Shown here one piece after another: positions 19,753 through 29,214 of a stretch of 64,000 nt of DNA. The notes under the pieces were generated by a model. It was not told the origin of the DNA. It saw only the letters and a program-made list of their open reading frames with translations, and did not search any database. Positions within the stretch are counted from its first letter, which is position 1. Each line of letters begins with the position of its first letter. The stretch is from Craspedostauros australis (Eukaryota; Bacillariophyta; Bacillariophyceae; Mastogloiales; Achnanthaceae). A program made the position numbers and the translations under genes. The DNA is taken from positions 992,001 to 1,056,000 of the forward strand of contig JAMXDE010000008.1 in assembly GCA_026770025.1 (NCBI GenBank), in the 5' to 3' direction.

Positions 19753-22296
19753 TTAGGTGCAGTCTGGGCAAGAGCTGCCGGAAGCAATGGCGAAGACGGC
19801 AGTTACAGGCGCGCAGGAGTCGCCTGCACCAATACCGCTTTTGCACCGGTTGCATTGTGAGTTATCCACAACGACGGCGTTGCACACGCCGTCGGAGAGG
19901 GTGATGTCCGCGTTAAAGTCGTAGTCGTAGCCCAAGTATTTGCAGGAATCCGCCGGCACGCAAGTACCATCACCGATAATTGTGTCTCCCTCGAACTGAT
20001 TGTACGGGATGGATGGTGAGGGGTTGTTGTTGCTGGCGTGAGCGTTCATGTATGCGCACGAAAATCTACCGACACAGGACCCGGCTCCCACAATAGTGTT
20101 GGACACACGCTTGTTGTCGGTGGTGCCGTTGCCCGTAGTGGGTGTTATGGTCTTGTAGTCTTCTGGTCCAGCACCCATGGCAGCGCAGGCAAATGATGCA
20201 GCACATGATCCTGCGCCAATAATGGCGTCGCCGTTGGACTGTTGCGCGAAGGAGTAGCATGGCTTGTATCCATAGCATGATCCTGGCCCAATGATGGAGG
20301 CCTTGTCACTTCCAGAGTTGAAGTTGAAATAGGAGCATGGAAAAGAGCCAGAGAGGCAGGATCCCTGGAAGATCATGGACTGAGTCTCGATGCTTTTGCA
20401 GGCCTTGTACCCAATGCAACTGTCGGATGCGATAGACGCGATGCCGATCCAGGAGCAGGCCTCGCCTCCTTTGCAGCATGTGCGTCCTGCCATATCACAC
20501 CAAGCCATAGCATCAGGAGCGGTTCCAGTGAACATATCACCGGCGGCGGCGACGGCCGCGCTGAAGACCTCGAGGACACCGGTCTTTTCGCTGATGGTAT
20601 TGAAGAGAGCGACGCCGTCAGCAATGGTTGCCTGGTTTTCAAAGATCCCAAGAAGATCTGCTTTGTTTTGGATAGTGGAGAGAAGGGACATTCCCGCGGA
20701 TGTGCTTGGTGTTGCAAGGGCATCCAGGAATGTCTGGGGAGTTGGAGCTGCTGTTGGAGCTGCTGTCGGACCAGTGGGTGCTGATGTTGGAGCAGAAGTT
20801 GGAGCTGCTGTTGGAGCTGATGTGGGAGGTGACGTGACAGGTGTTGGGAAAGGAGTGGGAGAAAAGGTCGGAGAGTCTGTGGGCAAGGTGTCCTTGCCAA
20901 TGCAGTACTCATCTACCTTGTCACCAGTAGGATTGCCACCAGAGCTGCTGCCTCCCTTTGGACAGGCCCCGTCCACGCTGCTGATGATGTAGACTTCGTC
21001 GGAGTCGCACTCCGTCTTCGTCATGCATCCCCTGCAGCCTTTGACACTGCTGCATCCACCAGGAGGGACGACGAGGTCGGTTGTCATCTTCTCACTGAAG
21101 CCCATCTTCTCGCATGACCCATCAGCGGCACAGCCACCAGCACCAATGGTCAGGCTGCCTGCACGCTTGCCAGCAGTACCATAGTTGACAGTTGAATGGG
21201 CGTCCTTGCAGGCATTGCTGCCGACGCACGCATTCTCACCGATGTCGATGTGACTGCGGATGCGGGTGGTCTTCTGCACGACGCGGCGTCCAGCTGCCTT
21301 GCATGCGTCTGTCCCAACGCATGCACCAGTCTGGATGGTGACATCACCATGAGAACGACGTCCCACTCCCTCACAAGATTGAGGGGTGGTGCATGCCATC
21401 TCACCAACGAAGGTGACTCCTGTGATGGACGGGTTGATTTCATTTTCGTTCATCAACTCGCATGCACTCGCGCCAGTGCAGGAGGAATCGAGAATGAGCG
21501 GATTGGGTCCCATATCCTTGCAGGCGCTGTCGCCGGTGCATGCAGTGATGGCGACGGTCATGAATGGAGGAGAGTTGGAGGCGGAACCGGTGACTGAAGT
21601 GCATCCCGAGGATCCTTGGCAGCATGGATCTGCGACGGCAGGCGATTGCATCGCAGCGATGTCCGTGCATGCTGTGCTCATTTCATCTGGTCGTTCAGTG
21701 ACGAGGATTGGCTTGGTGGCAGCGACCATGGCCAATTGGGCAGAAAGGATATCGCTGGATGCGTACTTGCTGAAGAGCTTGCGTGCAGCTCCTTCGCCGA
21801 GGTCTCCTGCGCATCCGAAGAAGTTCTGCAGTTGCTCGGATTCCTTGACGGCGGTGATGGCTTCGCGGCAGGATGACTTGTTCGCATCGCAGATGATGGT
21901 CTTGGCGCTAATCTCTTCCATTGTGAGATCGGTAGCGCCGTCCGGCTTGCAGACAACGGAGATGGTGGAATCGAAGACGGTTGGGGCAGCTGATGGTTTG
22001 GCAGATGGTAGGAGAGTGGGCTGGGAGGTCGGCGAGGCAGTCGGCGACCCAGTAGGCAATGCGGTCGGCGGGGTCGTTTCTGGATCAGTTGGGTTTTCAG
22101 TGGGTGGCACTTGGTTGATCTTGTTGCTCTTGTTGGTGTCACCGCCGGCGTCCTTGAGGATGCGGGTCTTTGTCATCGCCGTGTGGAGTTCCTCGGTTGG
22201 ATCCACAGGAATCCTGTTGCCGCGGAGCACGGCGTCGACCGTTGCCGTGTCGGCGAGAGCGAGAAAGGTCGCGAAGGCTGTCTTGGTGTAGATCAT
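19753..22296 (-). CDS. Secreted Cys-repeat protein with Pro-Thr-Ser linkers (847 aa)
   Basis: The N-terminus (MIYTKTAFATFLALADTATVDA) looks like a signal peptide, implying secretion or cell-wall location. Two Pro-Thr-Ser-Ala linkers of the PTxxPT type (about residues 65-105 and 475-520) separate two blocks of a short repeat. The repeat consensus is roughly I-x-x-G-x-x-S-C-x-G-x-x-A-C-x-x-M, with cysteines six residues apart, recurring every 20-35 residues about 14 times. The regular beta-strand plus Cys pattern suggests a right-handed beta-solenoid stabilised by disulfides. A Cys-rich tail (CNRCKSG, SCPDCT) ends the protein. Such PT-rich secreted proteins are common in diatoms and other stramenopiles, but no enzymatic function is known to me. 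It is intronless, and the ATG at 22296 is the only start placing the signal peptide. Confidence 0.85.
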   Translation of the reverse strand: MIYTKTAFATFLALADTATVDAVLRGNRIPVDPTEELHTAMTKTRILKDAGGDTNKSNKINQVPPTENPTDPETTPPTALPTGSPTASPTSQPTLLPSAKPSAAPTVFDSTISVVCKPDGATDLTMEEISAKTIICDANKSSCREAITAVKESEQLQNFFGCAGDLGEGAARKLFSKYASSDILSAQLAMVAATKPILVTERPDEMSTACTDIAAMQSPAVADPCCQGSSGCTSVTGSASNSPPFMTVAITACTGDSACKDMGPNPLILDSSCTGASACELMNENEINPSITGVTFVGEMACTTPQSCEGVGRRSHGDVTIQTGACVGTDACKAAGRRVVQKTTRIRSHIDIGENACVGSNACKDAHSTVNYGTAGKRAGSLTIGAGGCAADGSCEKMGFSEKMTTDLVVPPGGCSSVKGCRGCMTKTECDSDEVYIISSVDGACPKGGSSSGGNPTGDKVDEYCIGKDTLPTDSPTFSPTPFPTPVTSPPTSAPTAAPTSAPTSAPTGPTAAPTAAPTPQTFLDALATPSTSAGMSLLSTIQNKADLLGIFENQATIADGVALFNTISEKTGVLEVFSAAVAAAGDMFTGTAPDAMAWCDMAGRTCCKGGEACSWIGIASIASDSCIGYKACKSIETQSMIFQGSCLSGSFPCSYFNFNSGSDKASIIGPGSCYGYKPCYSFAQQSNGDAIIGAGSCAASFACAAMGAGPEDYKTITPTTGNGTTDNKRVSNTIVGAGSCVGRFSCAYMNAHASNNNPSPSIPYNQFEGDTIIGDGTCVPADSCKYLGYDYDFNADITLSDGVCNAVVVDNSQCNRCKSGIGAGDSCAPVTAVFAIASGSSCPDCT

Positions 22297-24085
22297 GGTT
22301 GCTCGGTACTTGGTGGTTGGTGATTGATCGTTCAGGGTTGATAGTTGTTTGTTTGGTGTTATTGGTTGACAACTTGGATGGATTTATGAGATGAAGAGTT
22401 TGATTTGTTGTTTGTTTGGACCATTTTGCTTGCGTCTTCGATGTTGTGCATGAGGCAACATGGTATGAGCATGGCATGGTGTCCAGGGAGGCCAAAGCTC
22501 CTTCACGACCTGGAACCTTCACATGTCATCATCTGTCATTCTTCTTGATCTGCTGTTCTCGTCTGTACCAGGACAGGGCTTTGTCGCGGTCTGATTTCCA
22601 CAAGCGCACACTATGTGTATTGGCACGCAACACGCAACATGTAACCACCACAACTCATTCGGTGAAACAACACTCTTGGAGTAGAGCAGCGGAAAATACA
22701 TTAACATCTTGATCGCTTCAACGCAAGAACGCAAGCGATGAATCGGTGTCTGAGTCTGCACCTTCCCAGCGAAAAAGGAGAGAGAAAAACACTCGCCAAC
22801 TGTTCGGACGGAAGGGTCTTCCGTGATCGTCACCTATGTGATGCAAACACGATCAGGTCATAGAAGTTCGCAGAGAACGAGAGCTGGTTGTGCCTTGAGG
22901 ATCAAACACGTTTCCGAATTCTGGCTGGGGCCTGCGTGGGTGGGAATGCGGTTTGGTCTTTGAATATGTATCCTGGAGTAGAGTATCGCTTCTTGTTTAC
23001 GACTTGATATCCCTATTGAGTTTTGTTTCATGGTGTTCTTCGTACAAGTGCCATCAAAGCAAGTTGTGGGGCCAGAGAGGGCCAATTCTTCTTCCCGGGG
23101 AAGACCTTCCGAACAAGGAAGGTTTCGGCCTCTCAGAGGGTGGTCCAAAGCAGTAAAGACACATCCAAACATAAAGCGGAGACCACACTGCGTGAAAACA
23201 ACACGGTATTTTCGATACGCCAAAATTGGAGCCATGTGCACTCCACATGTGCACCTCCCTTGGCTGATCTCATGTCTCTCCTTCCACACTACCAACTGCT
23301 GTGTTATGCAACCAATACGGTTGAGCAATTGCCATTGCCACCTCTCCGTGGTTTCTTCTTGCGTCGACACAAAATTCCACCAAGTTAACACACATGTGGC
23401 TCAGTGCGTCGCCGATAGTTCCTGGCTAAATGACTGTTGAGAGGAAATGTGCGATCGACGGGTTGTCATACTGTATCACATGAGCCAGACCAGATCCCAG
23501 AAGTTGTCTCTTGAGTGTCACAACGACGACACGCAGTCTTGAGAAAGGGATGAACACGCGAATGTGTCGCAACTGTTCTCCAGAGGCATCCATTGGAGTT
23601 TGATGTCGATGACCAGAACGGCAACACAAGAGCAACGGCACGCTGAGGTGCGCACCAATGTGAGCATCACCCGTACGATTGCGCGACCGAACCACATCTT
23701 ACAACCTGACAACAATGTTTGCATAGAAGGCTCAACATCCGATCACAATTGTATGGGGTTTGAATCCCCACTGTTTGCGCTGGTGATGCCGCCACTTCAT
23801 CAACCGCGGCTCCGACATTCGTAATGTTGCACTGTCCCAAAGAGAATCATCCTGTATTGTTCCACAGCAATCATCACCGCAAACTCCTTTCCACCAAGAA
23901 GAGCAGAGCGATCCCCAGCAAGACACGGGAATTTCGCCGAAAGTTCGCAGAGACCACGCGCGCAAGACTCCAATCAGTCCGGTCCCATTCACAACCACGC
24001 CCAAACCCCAATGACCTGGACGGGGGCACCAAGCCCGTGTGTCAAGACGTTAAGTAGACGTTATAGGCGTTAAGAGTAGTATTGT
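22297..24085. other. Intergenic region left of the 20-bp arrays
   Basis: No gene is supported. Overlapping open frames on both strands at 22858-23440 show no motif and no consistent codon signal that I can see. The left part should hold the promoter of the Cys-repeat protein gene (its ATG is at 22296). A motif with ACGTTAA, ACGTTAT and GCGTTAA lies at about 24047-24073 just before the first array and is echoed after the second. Confidence 0.4.
23918..23934 (+). repeat. 17-bp inverted repeat, left arm
   Basis: GCAAGACACGGGAATTT here is the exact reverse complement of 25145-25161. Similarity extends weakly inward (GCCGAAA against GCTGAAA). Together the arms bracket the 1.2-kb tract with both 20-bp arrays. 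Confidence 0.6.
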
Positions 24086-24325
24086 TACTTTCATCGAAGT
24101 CCTGTTACTTTCATCGAAGTGGTATTACTTTCATCGAAGTGGTATTACTTTCATCGAAGTGACATTACTTTCATCGAAGTGACATTACTTTCATCGAAGT
24201 CCTGTTACTTTCATCGAAGTGGTATTACTTTCATCGAAGTGGTATTACTTTCATTGAAGCGTGACTACTTTCATCGAATGGTTGCGACCATCATTGGAAC
24301 GTGCGTACTTTCATCGAAATGTTGT
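24086..24325 (+). repeat. 20-bp tandem array A, 12 units in phase
   Basis: Units start every 20 bp from 24086 to 24306, with consensus TACTTTCATCGAAGTGGTAT. The core TTTCATCGAA is almost invariant, except in the ninth unit (TTTCATTGAA) and the degenerate eleventh at 24286. The linker between cores varies (gtcctgt, gtggtat, gtgacat), so selection or recent amplification has kept the core. Since 20 is not a multiple of three, the open frame across it is a by-product. Confidence 0.9.
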
Positions 24326-24813
24326 TGGTGACGGTCGGATGACAGACGGAGACGCAGCAATTTCCCGTCTCCACAGCGTCTGCAGAGACGATCAGAGCAT
24401 CCACAAAATCTCACATCTCGCACACACACACGCACACACACACACAACAACAACAACAACACACATCCGTATTGTCTCCCAATCATCGCATGTTCGCTAT
24501 TATCCACACCACAGGCTACACTCTCTTTTCAGCTGCATTGCAATTCTGCATGGAACGCTCCAAATTCCCTGCTGCCTTTGCTTCCTCTTTTTGGTGAATG
24601 TTGGTGTGCCAACTGGTTGGCTGATTGCTGAGTTCTTCCTCTGTAATGCGGAGTGACACAGATTGGCACAAGGTTTCGGGCTCTTGTTTTTGTCATTGGG
24701 TCTTGTTGCAACAGAATGGCTGTTCGGACACGAGTCGGTTTCTTGAACCGTTGTGGGGTGTGTTGCAGAGTGTCCGCTTTCATCGGACTCGCCAGACCTT
24801 TGTCGGACTATGG
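24326..24813. other. Spacer between arrays A and B with a CA/CAA microsatellite
   Basis: It contains a (CA)n/(CAA)n tract at about 24420-24465 and otherwise unique sequence. Two degraded units with the string tttcatcgga or tttgtcgga at about 24778 and 24799 lead into array B. No gene is supported. Confidence 0.55.
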
Positions 24814-24993
24814 TACTTTCATCGAACTGGTCTTAGTTTCATCGAACTGGTCGTACTTTCATCGAACAGGTGTTACTTTCATCGAACAGGTGTTACTTTC
24901 ATCGAACTGGTGGTACTTTCATCGAACTGGTGGTACTTTCATCGAAGTGATGGTACTTTCATCGAACTGGTGGTACTTTCATCGAACTTGTGT
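24814..24993 (+). repeat. 20-bp tandem array B, 9 units in phase
   Basis: Nine units start every 20 bp from 24814 to 24974, with consensus TACTTTCATCGAACTGGTGG. They share the TTTCATCGAA core and orientation with array A but have a different linker. The core contains TTC-ATC-GAA, an interrupted palindrome of the kind bound by dimeric proteins. Array B ends about 500 bp upstream of the patatin-like gene. Confidence 0.9.
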
Positions 24994-25497
24994 TCGTTGG
25001 AAGGTGTTCGGTATTCAAACGAAATGACGTTAAATGCGTTAAACTACAAATTCAATGGTGGTCCATTGAGTCCACCCAGATTTCGTTTGGGGCATTTTGG
25101 GATTAGTCCATGTGGTCGAACGCAAACGGCATCGAGTTTCAGCCAAATTCCCGTGTCTTGCAGAGAGAGTGGACGCGGAAGCCTCGAGTTGGATCAGAGT
25201 ACCCAAACTGTCCTCCGAATGCGGGTAGATACGAGCAGAGAAAGGGAGAGACTGGGTTGTGTCATGTCGAAGCACCATGTTGTGAGGTCCTGAGCAAGGC
25301 TCCCTTGTTTCGGTTGCGTGATGAACCGCAACTAGCATTGTTGCGAAAATGTGGCCCTGGCACAGCGTCGTGTCGTCCTTGTACGTGGCACATGTCGCTA
25401 CGACACAAGCACGTCACAGTTTGTTGAGCGAGGAAAACGTGGTTGTGTGCACGCGCCAACAACGTCAGTTTGAACCGACGAAACAGGAAACCTCATC
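24994..25497. other. Region between array B and the patatin-like gene
   Basis: Just after the array lie GACGTTAA and GCGTTAA (about 25024-25042), repeating the motif seen before array A. The right arm of the 17-bp inverted repeat is at 25145-25161. The remainder probably contains the promoter and 5' UTR of the next gene. Confidence 0.45.
25145..25161 (-). repeat. 17-bp inverted repeat, right arm
   Basis: AAATTCCCGTGTCTTGC is the exact reverse complement of 23918-23934. The arms are 1210 bp apart and enclose both 20-bp arrays. Confidence 0.6.
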
Positions 25498-26583
25498 ATG
25501 ACGTTCTGCGATGTCTCCTCCACACCACACCAGAATTCAAACTGGTTGTCTCACAAAACAAATCCACAACAGAGAACCACCAATGCCCAGAAACGGGATC
25601 AGCAATACGCACTCCACCAATACCATACACCGATGAAGATGAGCACGACAACGGCGACGCAAACGAACAGCAACTGCACTCAACACGATGTCCGCATGTT
25701 CACGACGACATCCCGCAGCATCCGAAGTCCGTATCTGCGCTCGTTCGCGTCCTTTGCCAACCGCGGCGGTGCAAACTTGTGGGTCATCGCTGTGGCCATC
25801 GTGATGGGCATCATCGGTGCGATGCTCACATCAAGCACGGTCGAATCCGCGCAACACGTCATACCGAATTCGATGTGCATTCCGGGTGGTGGATTCGCGG
25901 CCATGTTCCACGTGCTGGGACAGCTGACGCACGTGCCACGCGACCAGCTGCTGCAGCAGACGAACGTGTGCCGATCGGCCGGGTGCCTGACATTGGCGGC
26001 AACCTTGCAGGGTTGGACAGGCGACGACATGGTGCGGGCGTCCATTTACATTCAGGAACGGGTATTCACAGGTGAATTCACCGTCTACGACTATCTGTCG
26101 CAGATGGTGAACTTCATCATGGAAGATATTGAGAAGAGGGACAATGACGACGACGATCTGCCCGAATGGGTGTCCAAGATGGCCATCTTGAGCACCTCCA
26201 GCGAAGAGTCGTCGCCCGAATACCTGCATCTCTTCGAAAGCAACACTACGTCGCCCGGCGTCTTGACGGAGTTGCTGCAGCGCCATGCTCCAACCTGGAT
26301 ATCGTCGGCGTGGACGAGCAAGGCGACCATTACGACGCCAAAGACCAGGCAGGAGCTGCGCGGTCGGCTAATGCAAAGCGCATGGATTCCAGGCCTCACG
26401 GGCGGTGGATTGCATTACAAGAATCACGCGGATGGATTCTTCTCGTTGGGATCCGCACCGCAGTGTTCGAGCGAAGTGCCTTACGCTTTTACGTGGCCGA
26501 TGGTGCGGTATGCAGCCGACCATACCTTCAGTGAGGCGACAGCCTACGACCTGTTCGAAGCGGGCAAGAAATTCGGACTGTAG
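25498..26583 (+). CDS. Patatin-like phospholipase family protein, membrane-anchored (361 aa)
   Basis: One hydrophobic segment (ANLWVIAVAIVMGIIGAML, about residues 92-110) suggests a membrane anchor after a polar N-terminus. The region after it reads like a patatin-like hydrolase. It has the Gly-rich oxyanion loop PGGGFAAMFHVLG and the nucleophile segment VCRSAGCL with Ser160. Later come QSAWIPGLTGGG and HADGFFS, where the catalytic Asp is expected. The family hydrolyses acyl esters of lipids with a Ser-Asp dyad. Two features are atypical: the nucleophile elbow is C-R-S-A-G rather than G-x-S-x-G, and the Asp motif is A-D-G rather than D-G-G. Activity is therefore uncertain. Start is uncertain, as Met at about residues 46, 48 or 67 is also possible. 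Family assignment is by motif only. Confidence 0.55.
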   Translation: MTFCDVSSTPHQNSNWLSHKTNPQQRTTNAQKRDQQYALHQYHTPMKMSTTTATQTNSNCTQHDVRMFTTTSRSIRSPYLRSFASFANRGGANLWVIAVAIVMGIIGAMLTSSTVESAQHVIPNSMCIPGGGFAAMFHVLGQLTHVPRDQLLQQTNVCRSAGCLTLAATLQGWTGDDMVRASIYIQERVFTGEFTVYDYLSQMVNFIMEDIEKRDNDDDDLPEWVSKMAILSTSSEESSPEYLHLFESNTTSPGVLTELLQRHAPTWISSAWTSKATITTPKTRQELRGRLMQSAWIPGLTGGGLHYKNHADGFFSLGSAPQCSSEVPYAFTWPMVRYAADHTFSEATAYDLFEAGKKFGL

Positions 26584-27133
26584 CGTGGTGGAAAGCGTTG
26601 TACGATGGCTGCTTGTGCTGCGCGGGGAATGCCACGCTGGCATTGGCCCGAGCGCTGTGGAATGGGCAGGACCTTGGGAGGTGTATTGGTGTCATAGGCG
26701 TACAGCTGAAACGACTCTCTAAGGTATCCTCGAAACCGCTTCAAGAATAGAAGGATAGATACATGGAATGGATAGATAGAACACTACTCTACTTCATTCG
26801 TCTGCTTGAATTCGGTGTCCATGATAGCTTCAGGGTTGATCTCTTGGATGGATGGATGGTGCTAGTACGATCTATGATCGGAACCCCAGATTTGATCATC
26901 AACGCTGTTCGGAGTTGTGGGAGATCTCGTCCGAATCTTGTTGCCGGTTGCGATTTGGACGTTCACCACGAGCGACAGAATCACCACAAAACTGGAAGAG
27001 AGCAACCAGAATGAGAATGAGAACGCACATGAAATGAAACCCAAAGTGTTGACTCGCAATCGATCATTCCACCGCAGTCGTCACAATAGTCTCCAAGACG
27101 ACCACAGGCAGCAGCGACAATACCGATAGCAGC
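26584..27133. other. Intergenic region between patatin-like gene and ALG2
   Basis: I see no gene. It holds the 3' end of the patatin-like transcript and the promoter of ALG2, which is transcribed in the same direction. No clear regulatory motif was recognised. Confidence 0.4.
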
Positions 27134-28528
27134 ATGACGAGACGTCGACCGCTCAACATCGTGTTCATCCACCTCGATCTCGGGATCGGCGGAGCGGAGC
27201 AGCTGGTGCTGCAGCTCGCCACCGCCTCGCAGGAATGCAAGCACGATGTGACCATCGTCACAACCAGATGCGATCAGGACCATTGCTTCGACGCCGTCAA
27301 GCTTGCCTGCCGCGGCCGCCTCGCCGACAACGTTCGCATTTACGGCAACTGGATTGCACCGACGATCGCGGGCAAGTTCACGGCACTGTGCAGCGCATTG
27401 CGCATGCTCTATTTGGGAGGCATGGTGTGTCGCAAACATGCGTATGCCGATGTCATTGTGATTGACGTCCTGCCGACGCCCATACCACTGCTGTTGCGAT
27501 GGTTGCCGACGGCCGGGATTCTGTTTTACTGCCATTTCCCAGACAAACTGCTGCTGCAAACAGCGGGCGGCAGCTCCGCCAAGCAGTACTACCGGCGATG
27601 GCTGGATTCGATGGAGGAAGCCACCATGTCCATGGCTGATACGCTGGTTGTCAATTCGGAATTCACGCGACAGGAAGTCACGAGAGTCTTTCCTTCCACG
27701 ACGCTGAATCGAGAGATCCGCATCTTGTATCCGGCTTTCGACAGTACCAACGCCACCAACGCCACCAACGCCAACCACCAAGCCAAGTCGTCACCACAAT
27801 CGCCCATCGTCTCGTTGAATCGCTTCGAACGCAAGAAGAACATCGGACTGTTGATCCGGGCCTACGCGCTGCTGAAAGAGCGCATGACAACGCAGTTGCC
27901 GAAGGTCATCATTGCTGGCGGGTACGATACCAGCAACGTGGAGAATGTGGAACACTACGCCGAACTGCAACACCTCGCGAAACAATTGTATGTCACAGAG
28001 ATCGAATTCCGATTCGACATTTCGGATGCGATGCGATCGCAGCTGTTCCAAACGGCGCTGTGCGTGGTATACACGCCCGACAAGGAGCACTTTGGCATCG
28101 TGCCGTTGGAAGCCATGTACGCGGGCACGCCGGTGTTGGCGGTCAATTCGGGCGGGCCGACCGAAACCGTCGTGGATTCGCGGACGGGGTTCTTGCGCGA
28201 ACCGACGCCGCAAGCCTTTGCGGGGGCCTTGGAGATTCTGATCCAGGATCCGCAGCGTGCGACCGTCATGGGGAAGCAAGCCAGGATTCATGTCGAGAAG
28301 TCATTTGGTGCGGATCGGTTCCGTGAACAGTGGGATGAGCTGGTGCTGTCGACGCAGGAACGCAAGAGCAAGCGCAAGGTGATGCCATCGGGTGCGCTAA
28401 TTGTCCCGTTGGTTGGTTTGCTGTTCCTCGTTGTGTCGATCGTCCTTGTCCTGTGGATCACAACGGGATTCGTGCTGAGAAGCGTGGCTGAATACAGTTC
28501 CGGGGGTGTACTGGCACAAGAGCTGTGA
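27134..28528 (+). CDS. ALG2: ALG2, alpha-1,3/1,6-mannosyltransferase of dolichol-linked N-glycan assembly (464 aa)
   Basis: ALG2 adds the second and third mannose from GDP-mannose to Man1GlcNAc2-PP-dolichol on the cytosolic face of the ER. The protein is a GT-B, GT4-family enzyme. The N-terminal Gly-rich loop reads FIHLDLGIGGAEQLVLQLA, typical of ALG2. Further matches are FYCHFPDKLLL, NSEFTRQ, SLNRFERKKNIGLLI and the E-x7-E motif in EHFGIVPLE (Glu318 and Glu326), which binds the nucleotide sugar. SGGPTETV follows, as in GT4 enzymes. A C-terminal hydrophobic segment (about residues 425-448) fits the membrane anchor of ALG2. Length matches the family (yeast about 500, human about 415). It is a single exon and the ATG at 27134 directly precedes the conserved first strand. 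Confidence 0.93.
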   Translation: MTRRRPLNIVFIHLDLGIGGAEQLVLQLATASQECKHDVTIVTTRCDQDHCFDAVKLACRGRLADNVRIYGNWIAPTIAGKFTALCSALRMLYLGGMVCRKHAYADVIVIDVLPTPIPLLLRWLPTAGILFYCHFPDKLLLQTAGGSSAKQYYRRWLDSMEEATMSMADTLVVNSEFTRQEVTRVFPSTTLNREIRILYPAFDSTNATNATNANHQAKSSPQSPIVSLNRFERKKNIGLLIRAYALLKERMTTQLPKVIIAGGYDTSNVENVEHYAELQHLAKQLYVTEIEFRFDISDAMRSQLFQTALCVVYTPDKEHFGIVPLEAMYAGTPVLAVNSGGPTETVVDSRTGFLREPTPQAFAGALEILIQDPQRATVMGKQARIHVEKSFGADRFREQWDELVLSTQERKSKRKVMPSGALIVPLVGLLFLVVSIVLVLWITTGFVLRSVAEYSSGGVLAQEL

Positions 28529-29214
28529 AGCGTGGTGTTCACGGAAGCAGTACAGTGGGCATTGCGAAGAGGAGACTTCTGTTCTCATTCAACATGCGAC
28601 GACACTGTTCAGGAATAGATGAGGCAACGTGACAGGCGGTGCTACCATGTGGAGAGGTCCTTGTGACAGGCTCACACTCTCTGGAGAAGCAACACGCGTG
28701 CTACTATGAGTACTCTATGCAGACGTGGCATTTGACGAACACAGCTCGGAGTTGGACGTGCGTTGTCCTCGCAACAGTTTCATCATGCCCAAACATAGTA
28801 TTCTATAATAGTACCCACGCTCTCCACGATCCAGATGAACGAACGTGACTTTGAATTAGAATGAGATGGTCTATATGATTAGTTCTGTACAGCAGAGTTG
28901 CGTATGAAGAGTTGTCCTTGTCCCCAGGCTTCTTGACGATGAACAGTGGTGATGCTCGGCATGGACCAGCGTATCTCGCATCCTCCACGCCAATCCGTGG
29001 CTTGCTTCCTTGTGGACGTCCGACATATACGTCATAGACGTCATCAACGACGGCACCGGGCCATCCCGACTTGCTATCCATATTTACAAGCCGTCGTTTC
29101 CATGACGACGACCAAGAAAGGAAGAGAACGACCGTCCATGTTCACGATGGCAATCCCCGATGGAACCCGTCCATGGACAAGTGCGCGTGTGCGTCGATAC
29201 CGTCGTGCTCCCGT
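28529..29214. other. Intergenic region between ALG2 and histone-like gene
   Basis: A minus-strand frame at 28803-29081 (92 aa, starting MDSKSGWPGAVV) is open but matches no family I recognise. The genes on both sides end here (convergent), so most of this should be 3' UTR. Two CRE-like half sites (tgacgtctatgacgtat) lie around 29025-29045. No gene is called. Confidence 0.35.

Noticed and set aside
22858..23440. Overlapping 177- and 136-codon frames on opposite strands
   Set aside because: Neither shows a domain, membrane segment or start context that favours one over the other.
23745..23770. tRNA T-arm-like hairpin (tgggg-tttgaat-cccca)
   Set aside because: The loop is TTTGAAT rather than TTCGAAT. 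No matching D-arm, anticodon arm or acceptor pairing could be found upstream.
24119..24331. Open frame across 20-bp array A read as a repeat protein
   Set aside because: The 20-bp unit shifts frame each repeat and conservation is at the DNA core, not at the protein level.
24086..24993. CRISPR array or heat-shock element cluster
   Set aside because: Unit length of 20 bp without unique spacers excludes CRISPR. TTC-n3-GAA has one base too many for the nGAAnnTTCn heat-shock arrangement.
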